DNA of 23,332 bases from DHVE2 group archaeon (lineage in GTDB: Archaea > Thermoplasmatota > Thermoplasmata > Thermoplasmatales > Aciduliprofundaceae), in the NCBI GenBank assembly GCA_015522935.1, contig WALH01000017.1, forward strand, positions 1 to 23,332, written 5' to 3'. Below the pieces are notes generated by a model. It saw nothing but the letters and a program-made list of their open reading frames with translations. It did no database searches and was not told where the DNA came from. Positions 1-6,061 of this stretch are shown piece by piece (position 1 is the stretch's first letter; each line of letters opens with the position of its first letter). The position numbers and the translations under genes are program-made.

Positions 1-20
1 CCTGTATTGTAACATTCAAT

Positions 21-44
21 AAAAAATATTTACCTGTTTGGTAA
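21..44 (-). terminator. Hairpin plus T-tract after the candidate sRNA
   Basis: On the minus strand TTACC (44-40) pairs with GGTAA (34-30) around a 5-nt loop, followed by ATATTTTTT (29-21). This looks like a transcription end signal for RNA made on the minus strand. It supports that orientation for the structured element just upstream. The stem is only 5 bp, so the T-tract is the stronger part of the evidence. Confidence 0.45.
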
Positions 45-112
45 GTGGTTATATCGCCCGCCTTCGGGGTTCCCATTCATCAATCATGGGAGACCAGCCA
101 GACGGGCAAGAG
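45..112 (-). ncRNA. Candidate H/ACA-type guide sRNA with a K-loop
   Basis: Seen: read on the minus strand, a GC-rich segment in AT-rich surroundings folds into one long hairpin. The lower stem pairs 109-103 with 54-60 (7 bp, one G-U). An internal loop of 7 nt on each side follows (102-96 and 67-61). The upper stem pairs 95-93 with 68-70 and, after a bulged C at 92, 91-86 with 71-76. The apical loop reads GA-UUGA-UGA, which is stem-GA-N4-UGA-stem, the form of a K-loop bound by L7Ae. An ANA triplet (AUA, 52-50) lies just past the lower stem, 14-15 nt from the top of the internal loop. Known: archaeal H/ACA pseudouridylation guides have this layout. Inference: the two loop strands are guides, giving a target near CCUUCGG-UN-AGCCAGA. 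The box is AUA rather than the usual ACA, and no target is confirmed. T-rich TATA-like runs at 121-139 could be its promoter. Confidence 0.5.
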
Positions 113-141
113 GAATAAGGAATTAAAAGGTAAAAAGGTTT

Positions 142-852
142 TCAGTGAGAAACGATTCTGAACCCCCTCTTATCCACTAAAAGTGGGTAATAGTCTGTGC
201 TATGCTTCACGCCTCTAATTTTTATTATGGATATATATCTCCCGAGTGTTCTTCCAACTCTCTCCATGGAGAGATGCATTATTCCGTCTGCAAGGAATCC
301 TTCCACGTCGTAACTACCGAATTTCATTGAGTTATACGACGTTTCGGAGATCACAAAGGATGTGGCTCCAAGTTCCCGCATATCTTCAAATAGGAAAAAC
401 AGCTGATTTCTGGGATTATCAAGCTGGGCAATAGCATATAGAGCTTGGAGCGAATCTATTACTAAGATATCCACCTTCTTTTCCTTTGCATATTCCTTGA
501 TAGGCGTCTCTATAGCTTTAACCCAGTCCACGCTTTCATATGTGCCGGACTCTTTCACCATTTTTCTAACGAGGCCCCAGTCAAACACATTTAATTCTGC
601 TCCCTTAGGAAGTTTATCTATATCCATTCCTAAGCTTAGCATTTGCTTCAGCAAACTCTCTCTACTCTGCTCCAGAGATACATAAACTATATTGCCCTTT
701 TTCTTATCCTGAAGATATTTGTATGCCATATAGAAACAGAGAGATGATTTCATGCTTCCAGTAGGTCCAGATACAAGAACTACATGACCCTGCGGTATAC
801 CACCCTCAATTTTTTCGTCTAAACCATCTATATATGTCTTCAAATATTCCAT
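142..852 (-). CDS. KaiC-family (RecA-like) ATPase
   Basis: A single-domain RecA/KaiC-like ATPase of 236 residues, presumably cytosolic. Seen: the opening IDGLDEKIEGGIPQGH is typical of KaiC-domain proteins. A Walker A motif GPTGSMKS lies at about residues 29-36, a likely catalytic Glu in SLEQ near 61, and a Walker B strand DILVIDS near 128-134. The start was taken as ATG at 852 because GGTGAT sits four bases before it. A GTG at 861 would add three residues and overlaps the upstream stop as GTGA. Either way the gene is translationally coupled to the 81-residue gene before it. Known: archaeal single-KaiC-domain proteins have varied and mostly unproven roles, including signalling and motility (FlaH is a relative). 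The substrate or partner cannot be read from the sequence. Confidence 0.85.
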   Translation of the reverse strand: MEYLKTYIDGLDEKIEGGIPQGHVVLVSGPTGSMKSSLCFYMAYKYLQDKKKGNIVYVSLEQSRESLLKQMLSLGMDIDKLPKGAELNVFDWGLVRKMVKESGTYESVDWVKAIETPIKEYAKEKKVDILVIDSLQALYAIAQLDNPRNQLFFLFEDMRELGATSFVISETSYNSMKFGSYDVEGFLADGIMHLSMERVGRTLGRYISIIKIRGVKHSTDYYPLLVDKRGFRIVSH

Positions 853-857
853 TTTTA

Positions 858-1103
858 TCACCCGCCATATTTTTCAACTACTTTTATCATTTCCCAATAC
901 ATTTCTTCAGCCGTCTTCCTGCCAGCAAATTTCTCAATTGATTTTTTTAACTCATCAAGTAGAAGGATATAGTCATCCTTCTTTAAAATTTTTCCATCAA
1001 TTCCAAGTCTCTTTTTATGGACACTGAGTATCGTACCTCCTAATCCATCAACCATCTTCTCAAGTATCCTTTCAATCTCCGAGCACACTGTATCGTTAGT
1101 CAT
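858..1103 (-). CDS. Small protein coupled to a KaiC-like ATPase
   Basis: An 81-residue, highly charged, soluble protein that I do not recognise. Seen: no cysteine cluster (a single Cys near residue 7), no signal peptide and no membrane segment. The composition suggests mostly helix with a short hydrophobic GGTILSVHKKRLG segment near residues 22-34. It is the first gene of a two-gene unit, and its stop overlaps the GTG/ATG start region of the KaiC-like ATPase. A TATA-like box (rc of 1128-1137) lies only about 25 bases before the start codon, so the mRNA may be leaderless or nearly so. Inference: it probably works with the ATPase, for example as a regulator or adaptor. No function is claimed. 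Confidence 0.7.
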   Translation of the reverse strand: MTNDTVCSEIERILEKMVDGLGGTILSVHKKRLGIDGKILKKDDYILLLDELKKSIEKFAGRKTAEEMYWEMIKVVEKYGG

Positions 1104-1127
1104 CGAGAAAAGATATGCTTAACTTAC

Positions 1128-1137
1128 ATATAAAAAT
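1128..1137 (-). promoter_or_regulatory. TATA-like box for the KaiC unit
   Basis: On the minus strand the sequence reads ATTTTTATAT. It is placed so that transcription would begin around 1103-1110, at or just before the start codon at 1103. It faces the ftsZ promoter in a short divergent intergenic region. Confidence 0.4.
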
Positions 1138-1160
1138 TATGCTCCATGTGAGAGCGGCAA

Positions 1161-1175
1161 AATCTTTATATCTCC
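1161..1175 (+). promoter_or_regulatory. TATA-like box for the ftsZ-ribosomal operon
   Basis: The sequence AATCTTTATATCTCC contains CTTTATAT. It lies about 50 bases before the ftsZ start, giving an expected RNA start near 1190-1197 and a short leader that carries the GGTGAT ribosome site. A second AT-rich run, TATATAAAT (1191-1199), lies too close to the start codon to leave room for that ribosome site. Confidence 0.4.
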
Positions 1176-1215
1176 ATTTGTTTTATTCCCTATATAAATT
1201 TAAAAGGGTGATTTT

Positions 1216-2301
1216 ATGAAGTCGCTGGTGAAAGAAGTGTTGTCAAAGGCAAATGTGCCTGAAGAAGAGGAGAAAGTGATAGGGAGTCAGGATGATGATG
1301 AACTCATTGAGTTGCTTAAAAAGCTTAAAACAAATATAAAGGTAATTGGCTGTGGAGGTGCAGGTAGCAATACCATAACGAGGATAATGGAAGAAGGCGT
1401 AAGGGATGTTGAACTGGTTGCGGCGAATACGGATGCTCAGCATCTTCTCATAACTCATGCCCATAGAAAAATTCTGTTGGGAAAGAGGATAACCCGTGGT
1501 CTTGGAGCAGGAGCGCTTCCGCAGGTAGGTGAGGAATCTGCCAGAGAAGTTGAAGACAAAATACGTGAGGTTTTACAGGGTGCAGATATTGTGTTTATAA
1601 CCTGTGGTCTTGGAGGAGGCACAGGTACTGGAAGTGCTCCTGTGGTTGCGCAGATTGCAAGAGAGTTAGGTGCGCTGACCATAGCAGTGTGCACTCTTCC
1701 ATTCAGAGCTGAAGGGATGATGCGCTGGGAAAACGCCATGTGGGGTCTCGATAAACTCAAGGAAGTTGTGGATACCGTCATAACAATTCCCAATGACAAG
1801 TTGCTTGAACTCGTTCCAAGGTTACCTCTCAATTTAGCTTTCAAAGTGGCGGATGAATTACTTATGCGCGCAATAAAGGGTATAGCGGAGATGATAACCA
1901 AACCGGGACTTGTGAATCTTGACTTTAACGATCTCAAAACGATTATGAAAGGTGGCGGTGTGGCGATGATAGGAATGGGAGAGAGTGATTCTGAGAACAG
2001 AGCAGAGGATGCAGTTAAGGAGGCTTTAAATTCGCCTTTAATTGAGGCGGATATAAGCGAAGCCACTGGCGCGTTGATTAATGTATCTGGCGGAGAAAAC
2101 ATGACCGTTAAAGAGGCGGAAAGCGTGGCCGAATATGTGCAGACAAAGATAAGTGAAGGGGCGAGAATTATATGGGGTGCATCCGTTGATCCAACGTTAG
2201 GTAATTCTATTCGGGTTATGGTTGTCGTTACAGGTGTGAGATCCCCTTATATACATGGCAGGGAAAAGATAACAACGAAGGAAGTGGATGTAATAAGGTG
2301 A
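1216..2301 (+). CDS. ftsZ: Cell division protein FtsZ
   Basis: A tubulin-like GTPase that polymerises into the division ring at midcell. Seen: 361 residues, a normal length for archaeal FtsZ. A charged N-terminal tail of about 38 residues is followed by the Rossmann-like GTPase core starting at IKVIGCGGAGSN. The nucleotide-contact NTDAQ lies near 71-75, the tubulin signature GGGTGTG at 133-139, and the T7 catalytic loop NLDFND at 234-239. The ATG start follows GGTGAT by three bases. It begins the plus-strand operon ftsZ-secE-spt5-L11-L1-L10-L12, an arrangement widespread in Euryarchaeota. The spacing to secE is 7 bases, so the two are very likely co-transcribed. It looks complete, with all key motifs present. 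Confidence 0.97.
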   Translation: MKSLVKEVLSKANVPEEEEKVIGSQDDDELIELLKKLKTNIKVIGCGGAGSNTITRIMEEGVRDVELVAANTDAQHLLITHAHRKILLGKRITRGLGAGALPQVGEESAREVEDKIREVLQGADIVFITCGLGGGTGTGSAPVVAQIARELGALTIAVCTLPFRAEGMMRWENAMWGLDKLKEVVDTVITIPNDKLLELVPRLPLNLAFKVADELLMRAIKGIAEMITKPGLVNLDFNDLKTIMKGGGVAMIGMGESDSENRAEDAVKEALNSPLIEADISEATGALINVSGGENMTVKEAESVAEYVQTKISEGARIIWGASVDPTLGNSIRVMVVVTGVRSPYIHGREKITTKEVDVIR

Positions 2302-2308
2302 AGAACCG

Positions 2309-2530
2309 ATGAAAATAGTTGAAAAGAGTGAAGAGATACAGCGTAGAATAGAGGAGAAGTTCTCCCGTATTGGAAGAGGTAAGTACTCAAGAATCCTGAA
2401 AATGGCTCGAAAGCCGACGAGAGATGAGTACGCTAAAGTTGTGACCATAACTGGTATTGGAATTATACTGATAGGTGGTGTTGGTTTTCTTATATATCTT
2501 ATTTTGAGTGTTTATTTCAAAATACCGTGA
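2309..2530 (+). CDS. secE: Preprotein translocase subunit SecE (Sec61 gamma)
   Basis: The small essential subunit of the SecYE translocon in the cytoplasmic membrane. Seen: 73 residues, with a charged amphipathic N-terminal half that includes ARKPTRDEYAKV (about residues 33-44). That Pro-x-x-x-Glu-Tyr region is characteristic of Sec61 gamma/SecE. A single membrane helix follows from about residue 45 to 70. GGTGA overlaps the end of ftsZ and serves as its ribosome site. Eleven bases separate it from spt5. The pairing with spt5 (nusG) is the standard archaeal and bacterial gene order. Confidence 0.93.
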   Translation: MKIVEKSEEIQRRIEEKFSRIGRGKYSRILKMARKPTRDEYAKVVTITGIGIILIGGVGFLIYLILSVYFKIP

Positions 2531-2541
2531 GGATGATTTAA

Positions 2542-3390
2542 ATGCTTGAGGTAGAGTTTAATGGCAAGGAAGATTTTCGTATTCCATCAGGAAGACCCGC
2601 TGAAATGATTATCATTCTGAAGAACAGGAGTGGTAATAAGGAGAAAGTGGGGATGAGTGTGGAAAGTGATCTGCATATGAAGAATATGGATTTAGAATGG
2701 CGATTAGAAATAGAAGGTGCCGCAAAGGAAAAGATTGATCTCCTTGTAACGAAAGATGAGAATCATGTGGTTACGCTTGAAGCTGAGATTCCCAAGAACA
2801 GGAATAAGGATATATTTATAAGGATAACATCTCCCAAAGCTTCTGAAATAGGCGATTATGCAGTATTCCGAATTGGGGTATCCAACAACGTTTCTTGGAG
2901 TAAAGAGGTAAAGATAATGATAGAAAGTGCGATCATAGCTGTGAAAACTTCCATTGGGCAGGAAGTACATGTAGCTCGGGATATAGCTATGCGTGCAAAG
3001 ATAAAGAGTATAAAGGAAATTTATGCTGTTCTGGCACCCTACAATCTCAAGGGCTACGTGTTTGTGGAAACCTCCCGCCCGGATAAGATTCTCTCGCTGA
3101 TTCGCGGGATAAAAGGTGCGAAAGGTGTGGTACGTGGGGAAATGAAGATGGAAGATATACGGCATTATTTAACTCCGGCACCTGCGGTCACACGGATGGC
3201 CAAAGGTGATATTGTGGAGCTTGTTGAAGGCCCTTTCAAAGGTGAGCATGCAAGGGTGATAGATATTGACGAGGCGAAGAACGAAATAACAGTGGAGCTT
3301 TTCGAAGCTATGGTTCCAATACCAATAACCGTAAAGGCTGAAGCTGTTCGTGTGATTGAGAGAGGTGATGAGAATGGCACAGGTAGTTGA
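2542..3390 (+). CDS. spt5: Transcription elongation factor Spt5 (NusG) with an N-terminal extension
   Basis: Spt5 binds the RNA polymerase clamp with Spt4 and keeps elongation processive. Seen: the NGN domain runs from about residue 130 (IIAVKTSIGQE) to 216, and the KOW domain from about 218 to 275, with the hallmark KGDIVELVEGPFKGEHARV. Together these match the usual ~150-residue archaeal protein. In front lies an extra ~127-residue domain made of alternating strands, for example EMIIILKNRSGNKEKVGMSV. It resembles an Ig-like or NEW3-like beta-sandwich. The ATG start has GAGGATGAT four bases upstream, and no Met near residue 128 shows a better ribosome site. The reading frame is continuous, so this is a fusion rather than an artefact. 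The end overlaps rpl11 by 17 bases. Confidence 0.93.
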   Translation: MLEVEFNGKEDFRIPSGRPAEMIIILKNRSGNKEKVGMSVESDLHMKNMDLEWRLEIEGAAKEKIDLLVTKDENHVVTLEAEIPKNRNKDIFIRITSPKASEIGDYAVFRIGVSNNVSWSKEVKIMIESAIIAVKTSIGQEVHVARDIAMRAKIKSIKEIYAVLAPYNLKGYVFVETSRPDKILSLIRGIKGAKGVVRGEMKMEDIRHYLTPAPAVTRMAKGDIVELVEGPFKGEHARVIDIDEAKNEITVELFEAMVPIPITVKAEAVRVIERGDENGTGS

Positions 3391-3847
3391 AGTTCTTGTG
3401 GAAGGTGGAAAAGCAAGTCCAGGCCCTCCTCTGGGTCCTGCTCTGGGCCCTTTAGGCATTAATGTGGCACAGGTTGTGAAAGTAATCAATGAGAAAACAA
3501 AAGCGTATCAGGGGATGCAGGTTCCAGTGAGAGTTGAAGTTGATCCTAAAACCAAGGAATTTAAAGTAACAGTGGGTACGCCCCCCACATCGGCGCTCAT
3601 AAAGAAGGAGCTTGGTGTGGAGAAAGGTGCAGGTGATAGGAGTGTGGTTGTAGGAAATCTAACAATCGACCAGGTGATAAAAATTGCAAGAATGAAGCAT
3701 GAGAACACTTTATCCTATGATCTTAGAGGCACTGTGCTTGAAGTTTTAGGCACATGCGTATCTATGGGAGTTACTGTTGAGGGAAAAGATCCACGAGAAA
3801 TACAAAAGCTTATAAAGGAAAACGAAATCACCATTTCAGAAGAGTAA
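3374..3847 (+). CDS. rpl11: Large-subunit ribosomal protein uL11
   Basis: uL11 forms the base of the ribosomal stalk with 23S rRNA and contacts translation GTPases. Seen: the N-terminal signature PGPPLGPALGPLGIN at about residues 18-32 and the rRNA-binding C-terminal domain from about 70 onward, 157 residues in total. The start was set at the ATG at 3374 (MAQVVEVLV) because GGTGAT lies four bases before it. This overlaps the end of spt5 by 17 bases, which suggests coupled translation. An ATG at 3356 would add six residues without a clear ribosome site. The 52-base gap to rpl1 carries a strong hairpin. Confidence 0.96.
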   Translation: MAQVVEVLVEGGKASPGPPLGPALGPLGINVAQVVKVINEKTKAYQGMQVPVRVEVDPKTKEFKVTVGTPPTSALIKKELGVEKGAGDRSVVVGNLTIDQVIKIARMKHENTLSYDLRGTVLEVLGTCVSMGVTVEGKDPREIQKLIKENEITISEE

Positions 3848-3853
3848 AAATGA

Positions 3854-3888
3854 CTTGTAGGAGAGCCACTTGGCTCGTTTACTACAAG
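3854..3888 (+). promoter_or_regulatory. Putative L1-binding autoregulatory hairpin
   Basis: Seen: CTTGTAG (3854-3860) pairs with CTACAAG (3882-3888) over 7 bp. An asymmetric internal loop follows (GA on the left, GTTTA on the right), then an upper stem GAGCC/GGCTC (3863-3867 with 3872-3876) closed by a 4-nt loop. The 3' arm runs directly into the rpl1 Shine-Dalgarno AAGGAGGTG (3886-3894). Known: in bacteria and Methanococcus, L1 represses its own operon by binding an mRNA mimic of its 23S rRNA site, two short helices joined by an asymmetric loop. Inference: this is that control site, blocking rpl1 initiation when L1 is in excess. Confidence 0.6.
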
Positions 3889-3899
3889 GAGGTGTTTAA

Positions 3900-4541
3900 T
3901 TGCACGATAAGATAATTGATGCCGTAAAGGAAGCGATAAAAAGTGCGAAGGAGAGAAAGTTTTTAGAGAGTGTTGATTTGGCAATAAATTTAAGAGACGT
4001 TGATCTCAGCATACCCAAGAACAGGATCAATGAAGAGGTTTTGCTGCCCCATGGACGTGGAAAGGAAATAAAAATTGCAGTTTTCGGATCTGGAGAGACC
4101 GCTCTAAAAGGAAAAGAATGTGCAGATCTTGTTATCCCACCGGAAGAAATAGATAAGTTGAGTGAGGATAAAAGGAGAGCGAGAAAGATAGCAAATGAGT
4201 ATGAATTTTTCCTTGCTGAAGCGCCACTCATGGCCAGAATAGGTAAGGTTCTGGGAGTAATTCTTGGTCCAAGAGGAAAAATGCCCAGGCCCATACCTCC
4301 TGGAAGTGATCCATGTCAAATGGTTAATAATTTAAAAAAGACTGTAAGAATGCGATCCAAAGACAAGAGGACTTTTCATGTTCCTGTTGGCACAAGAGAC
4401 ATGGATCCAGAAGAGATATCTGGGAACATTGAGGAAATAATTAAAAGACTTGAGCACAAACTGGAGCGTGGAGTGCAGAACATTGAATCCATTTATGTGA
4501 AGACGACCATGGGTCCTGCAGTTCGGATTAAATTGAGGTGA
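3900..4541 (+). CDS. rpl1: Large-subunit ribosomal protein uL1
   Basis: uL1 forms the mobile L1 stalk that helps release E-site tRNA, and it often acts as a translational repressor. Seen: 213 residues, the usual archaeal length. Domain I is split around the inserted domain II, with GKVLGVILGPRGKMPRP near residues 115-131 typical of uL1. The C-terminal KTTMGPAVRI is the conserved end. The start is TTG at 3900, chosen because AGGAGGTG lies five bases upstream and no ATG is available near the N terminus. A rare start codon together with the upstream hairpin suits tight control of initiation. rpl10 starts five bases after the stop. Confidence 0.95.
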   Translation: MHDKIIDAVKEAIKSAKERKFLESVDLAINLRDVDLSIPKNRINEEVLLPHGRGKEIKIAVFGSGETALKGKECADLVIPPEEIDKLSEDKRRARKIANEYEFFLAEAPLMARIGKVLGVILGPRGKMPRPIPPGSDPCQMVNNLKKTVRMRSKDKRTFHVPVGTRDMDPEEISGNIEEIIKRLEHKLERGVQNIESIYVKTTMGPAVRIKLR

Positions 4542-4546
4542 GATAA

Positions 4547-5554
4547 ATGGCCCATGTTGCACCTTGGAAGTATGAATTCGTGGAAAAACTTGAAAAGTTG
4601 ATTTGTGAGTATTCTATGGTAGGTGTTGTGAACATTGAAAATATACCTGCAGCGCAGATGCAGAAAATGCGTGCCAATTTAATGGGTAAATCATTACTAA
4701 TTGTGGGTAAGAATCGCCTTATAAAGCTTGCTCTTCAAAAGGCGGACGAAAAGAAGAAAGGAATTATAGATCTCGCTAACTATGTTGATGGTCAGACAGC
4801 TCTTATATTTGCAAAAACCAATCCATTTAAGCTTATAAAACTTCTTGACGCAAGCAAGACTCCATCTCCAGCAAAGGGAGGGGAAATTGCGCCTGAGGAC
4901 ATAGTAGTTCCTGCTGGAGAAACCCAGTTCAAACCCGGCCCAGTTATAAGTGAGTTTCAGCGTGTTGGATTGCCTGCCGCTGTTCAGAAGGGCAAGATAG
5001 TAATAAGGGAGGATACCATCCTGGTGAAAAAGGGAGAGAAAATAAGTAGGGAAATTGCTCAGGTTCTAACCAAACTGGAAATTTATCCTCTTACAGTCGG
5101 TCTTGATCTTCGAGCCGCATATGAGGATGGAATGGTATTTCCGCGGGATATTTTAGAAGTCAGCACAGAGAAAGTCCAAAGAGATCTACTATCTGCGATT
5201 CAGAGCGCAATAAATCTGAGCGTGAATGTAGCGTATCCCACTCCATTAACCATAGGTATCCTGATTTCTACCGCACATATGAATGCCATGAACCTTGCTA
5301 TCAATGCCTGTGTGGTGAACAAAGAGACAATTTCGATAGTTTTGAGTAAGGCATATTCCCAGATGCTATCATTGGCATCTTCTTTGAAGGATGGACTTGA
5401 CGATGAACTGAAAGGTTTAATAACAAATGCACATGCGGTGTCAGAGGAAAAACACGAAAAGAAAGAGGAAGAGAAGAAAGAGGAGAAAAAGGAAGAAGAG
5501 GAAGAAAAGAAGGAAGAGGAAGCAATAGCAGGTCTTGGAAGCCTGTTTGGATAA
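4547..5554 (+). CDS. rpl10: Ribosomal stalk protein uL10 (P0)
   Basis: uL10/P0 anchors the dimers of P1 (archaeal L12) on the ribosome and so recruits elongation factors. Seen: 335 residues. The rRNA-binding N-terminal domain contains RANLMGKSLLIVGKNRLIK (about 43-61). The archaeal/eukaryal insertion domain lies around 110-185, and helical P1-binding spines at about 205-290. An acidic Lys/Glu tail ends in AIAGLGSLFG. The last ~34 residues nearly match the tail of the downstream rpl12 product. The ATG start follows GAGGTGA. It sits between rpl1 and rpl12 as in other archaea. Confidence 0.95.
   Translation: MAHVAPWKYEFVEKLEKLICEYSMVGVVNIENIPAAQMQKMRANLMGKSLLIVGKNRLIKLALQKADEKKKGIIDLANYVDGQTALIFAKTNPFKLIKLLDASKTPSPAKGGEIAPEDIVVPAGETQFKPGPVISEFQRVGLPAAVQKGKIVIREDTILVKKGEKISREIAQVLTKLEIYPLTVGLDLRAAYEDGMVFPRDILEVSTEKVQRDLLSAIQSAINLSVNVAYPTPLTIGILISTAHMNAMNLAINACVVNKETISIVLSKAYSQMLSLASSLKDGLDDELKGLITNAHAVSEEKHEKKEEEKKEEKKEEEEEKKEEEAIAGLGSLFG
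5456..5538 (+). repeat. 83-bp direct repeat, copy 1 (end of rpl10)
   Basis: These 83 bases encode the Lys/Glu-rich tail and the start of the AIAGLG motif of uL10. By eye they are identical base for base to 5795-5877 in rpl12. Selection on protein sequence alone would allow synonymous differences, so the identity suggests recent copying between the genes. Confidence 0.9.
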
Positions 5555-5575
5555 ATAAAAAAGGAGGTATAGAAA

Positions 5576-5893
5576 ATGGAATATGTGTATAGTGCCCTAA
5601 TCCTGCATTCGCTGGGTAAGGAAATAAACGAAGATGCGATAGCGAACGTAATAAAGGCCGCAGGGGCGGAGCCTGATATGGCCAGAATCAAAGCTCTGGT
5701 CGCCGCTTTGAGTGAGATAAATATAGATGATGCGATAAAGAGTGCAGCGTTCACACCTGCTGCCGCAGCCCCTGTGACAGAGACCACAAAAGAGGAAAAG
5801 AAAGAGGAAGAGAAGAAAGAGGAGAAAAAGGAAGAAGAGGAAGAAAAGAAGGAAGAGGAAGCAATAGCAGGTCTTGGGGCTCTTTTCGGATAA
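5576..5893 (+). CDS. rpl12: Ribosomal stalk protein P1 (archaeal L12)
   Basis: The archaeal P1/L12 stalk protein dimerises on uL10 and captures translation GTPases with its C-terminal tip. Seen: 105 residues. A helical dimerisation domain spans residues 1-58, starting MEYVYSALILHSLGKEINED. It is followed by an Ala/Pro hinge (about 60-68), a Lys/Glu stretch and the terminal AIAGLGALFG. It is not related in fold to bacterial L7/L12. GGAGG precedes the ATG. It closes the ribosomal part of the operon, with only 12 bases before the next small gene. Confidence 0.96.
   Translation: MEYVYSALILHSLGKEINEDAIANVIKAAGAEPDMARIKALVAALSEINIDDAIKSAAFTPAAAAPVTETTKEEKKEEEKKEEKKEEEEEKKEEEAIAGLGALFG
5795..5877 (+). 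repeat. 83-bp direct repeat, copy 2 (end of rpl12)
   Basis: Second copy of the identical segment found at 5456-5538, in the same reading frame of the shared acidic tail. The two genes diverge again in the final codons (GSLFG against GALFG). Confidence 0.9.
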
Positions 5894-5905
5894 TTCGGTG
5901 AGTGA

Positions 5906-6061
5906 ATGCGCAGGGTGATTGCCTACACGCTGCTTTACGGCATACCTGCCATACTTATTGGGTATGGTATTTGGCAGAATATTTTCTCTCTCATAATTGG
6001 ATTAGCGTGGATTGTCTCTTCATTTATGATTTTTGAATTACCGAAAAAACCCTACGACTGA
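5906..6061 (+). CDS. Small membrane protein, two predicted helices
   Basis: A 51-residue hydrophobic protein beginning MRRVIAYTLLYGIPAILIGYG and ending in LPKKPYD. Seen: two likely membrane helices, about residues 4-22 and 26-44, with a basic N terminus and a charged tail. GGTGA lies four bases before the ATG, and the start is 12 bases after the rpl12 stop, so it probably rides on the ribosomal operon message. It overlaps the convergent PUA gene by 10 bases at the stop codons. I do not recognise a family. The good ribosome site, the spacing and the hydrophobic pattern argue for a real gene despite the short length. Confidence 0.6.
   Translation: MRRVIAYTLLYGIPAILIGYGIWQNIFSLIIGLAWIVSSFMIFELPKKPYD

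Noticed and set aside
45..112. The structured island as a tRNA, SRP RNA or RNase P RNA
   Set aside because: No T-loop GGTTCRA, anticodon arm or CCA-side acceptor is present, and none of the conserved SRP or RNase P blocks that I know can be seen. The K-loop and paired pocket fit a guide RNA better.
1455..2102. Minus-strand open frame of 215 codons inside ftsZ
   Set aside because: It lies wholly opposite ftsZ, whose motifs are complete. Its composition is that of a shadow frame, with no promoter or ribosome site.
5200..5787. Minus-strand open frame of 195 codons rich in Ser and Phe
   Set aside because: It is the antisense shadow of the Lys/Glu-rich tails of rpl10 and rpl12; GAA/GAG/AAG runs read backwards give Ser/Phe/Leu. 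It has no ribosome site and no family.
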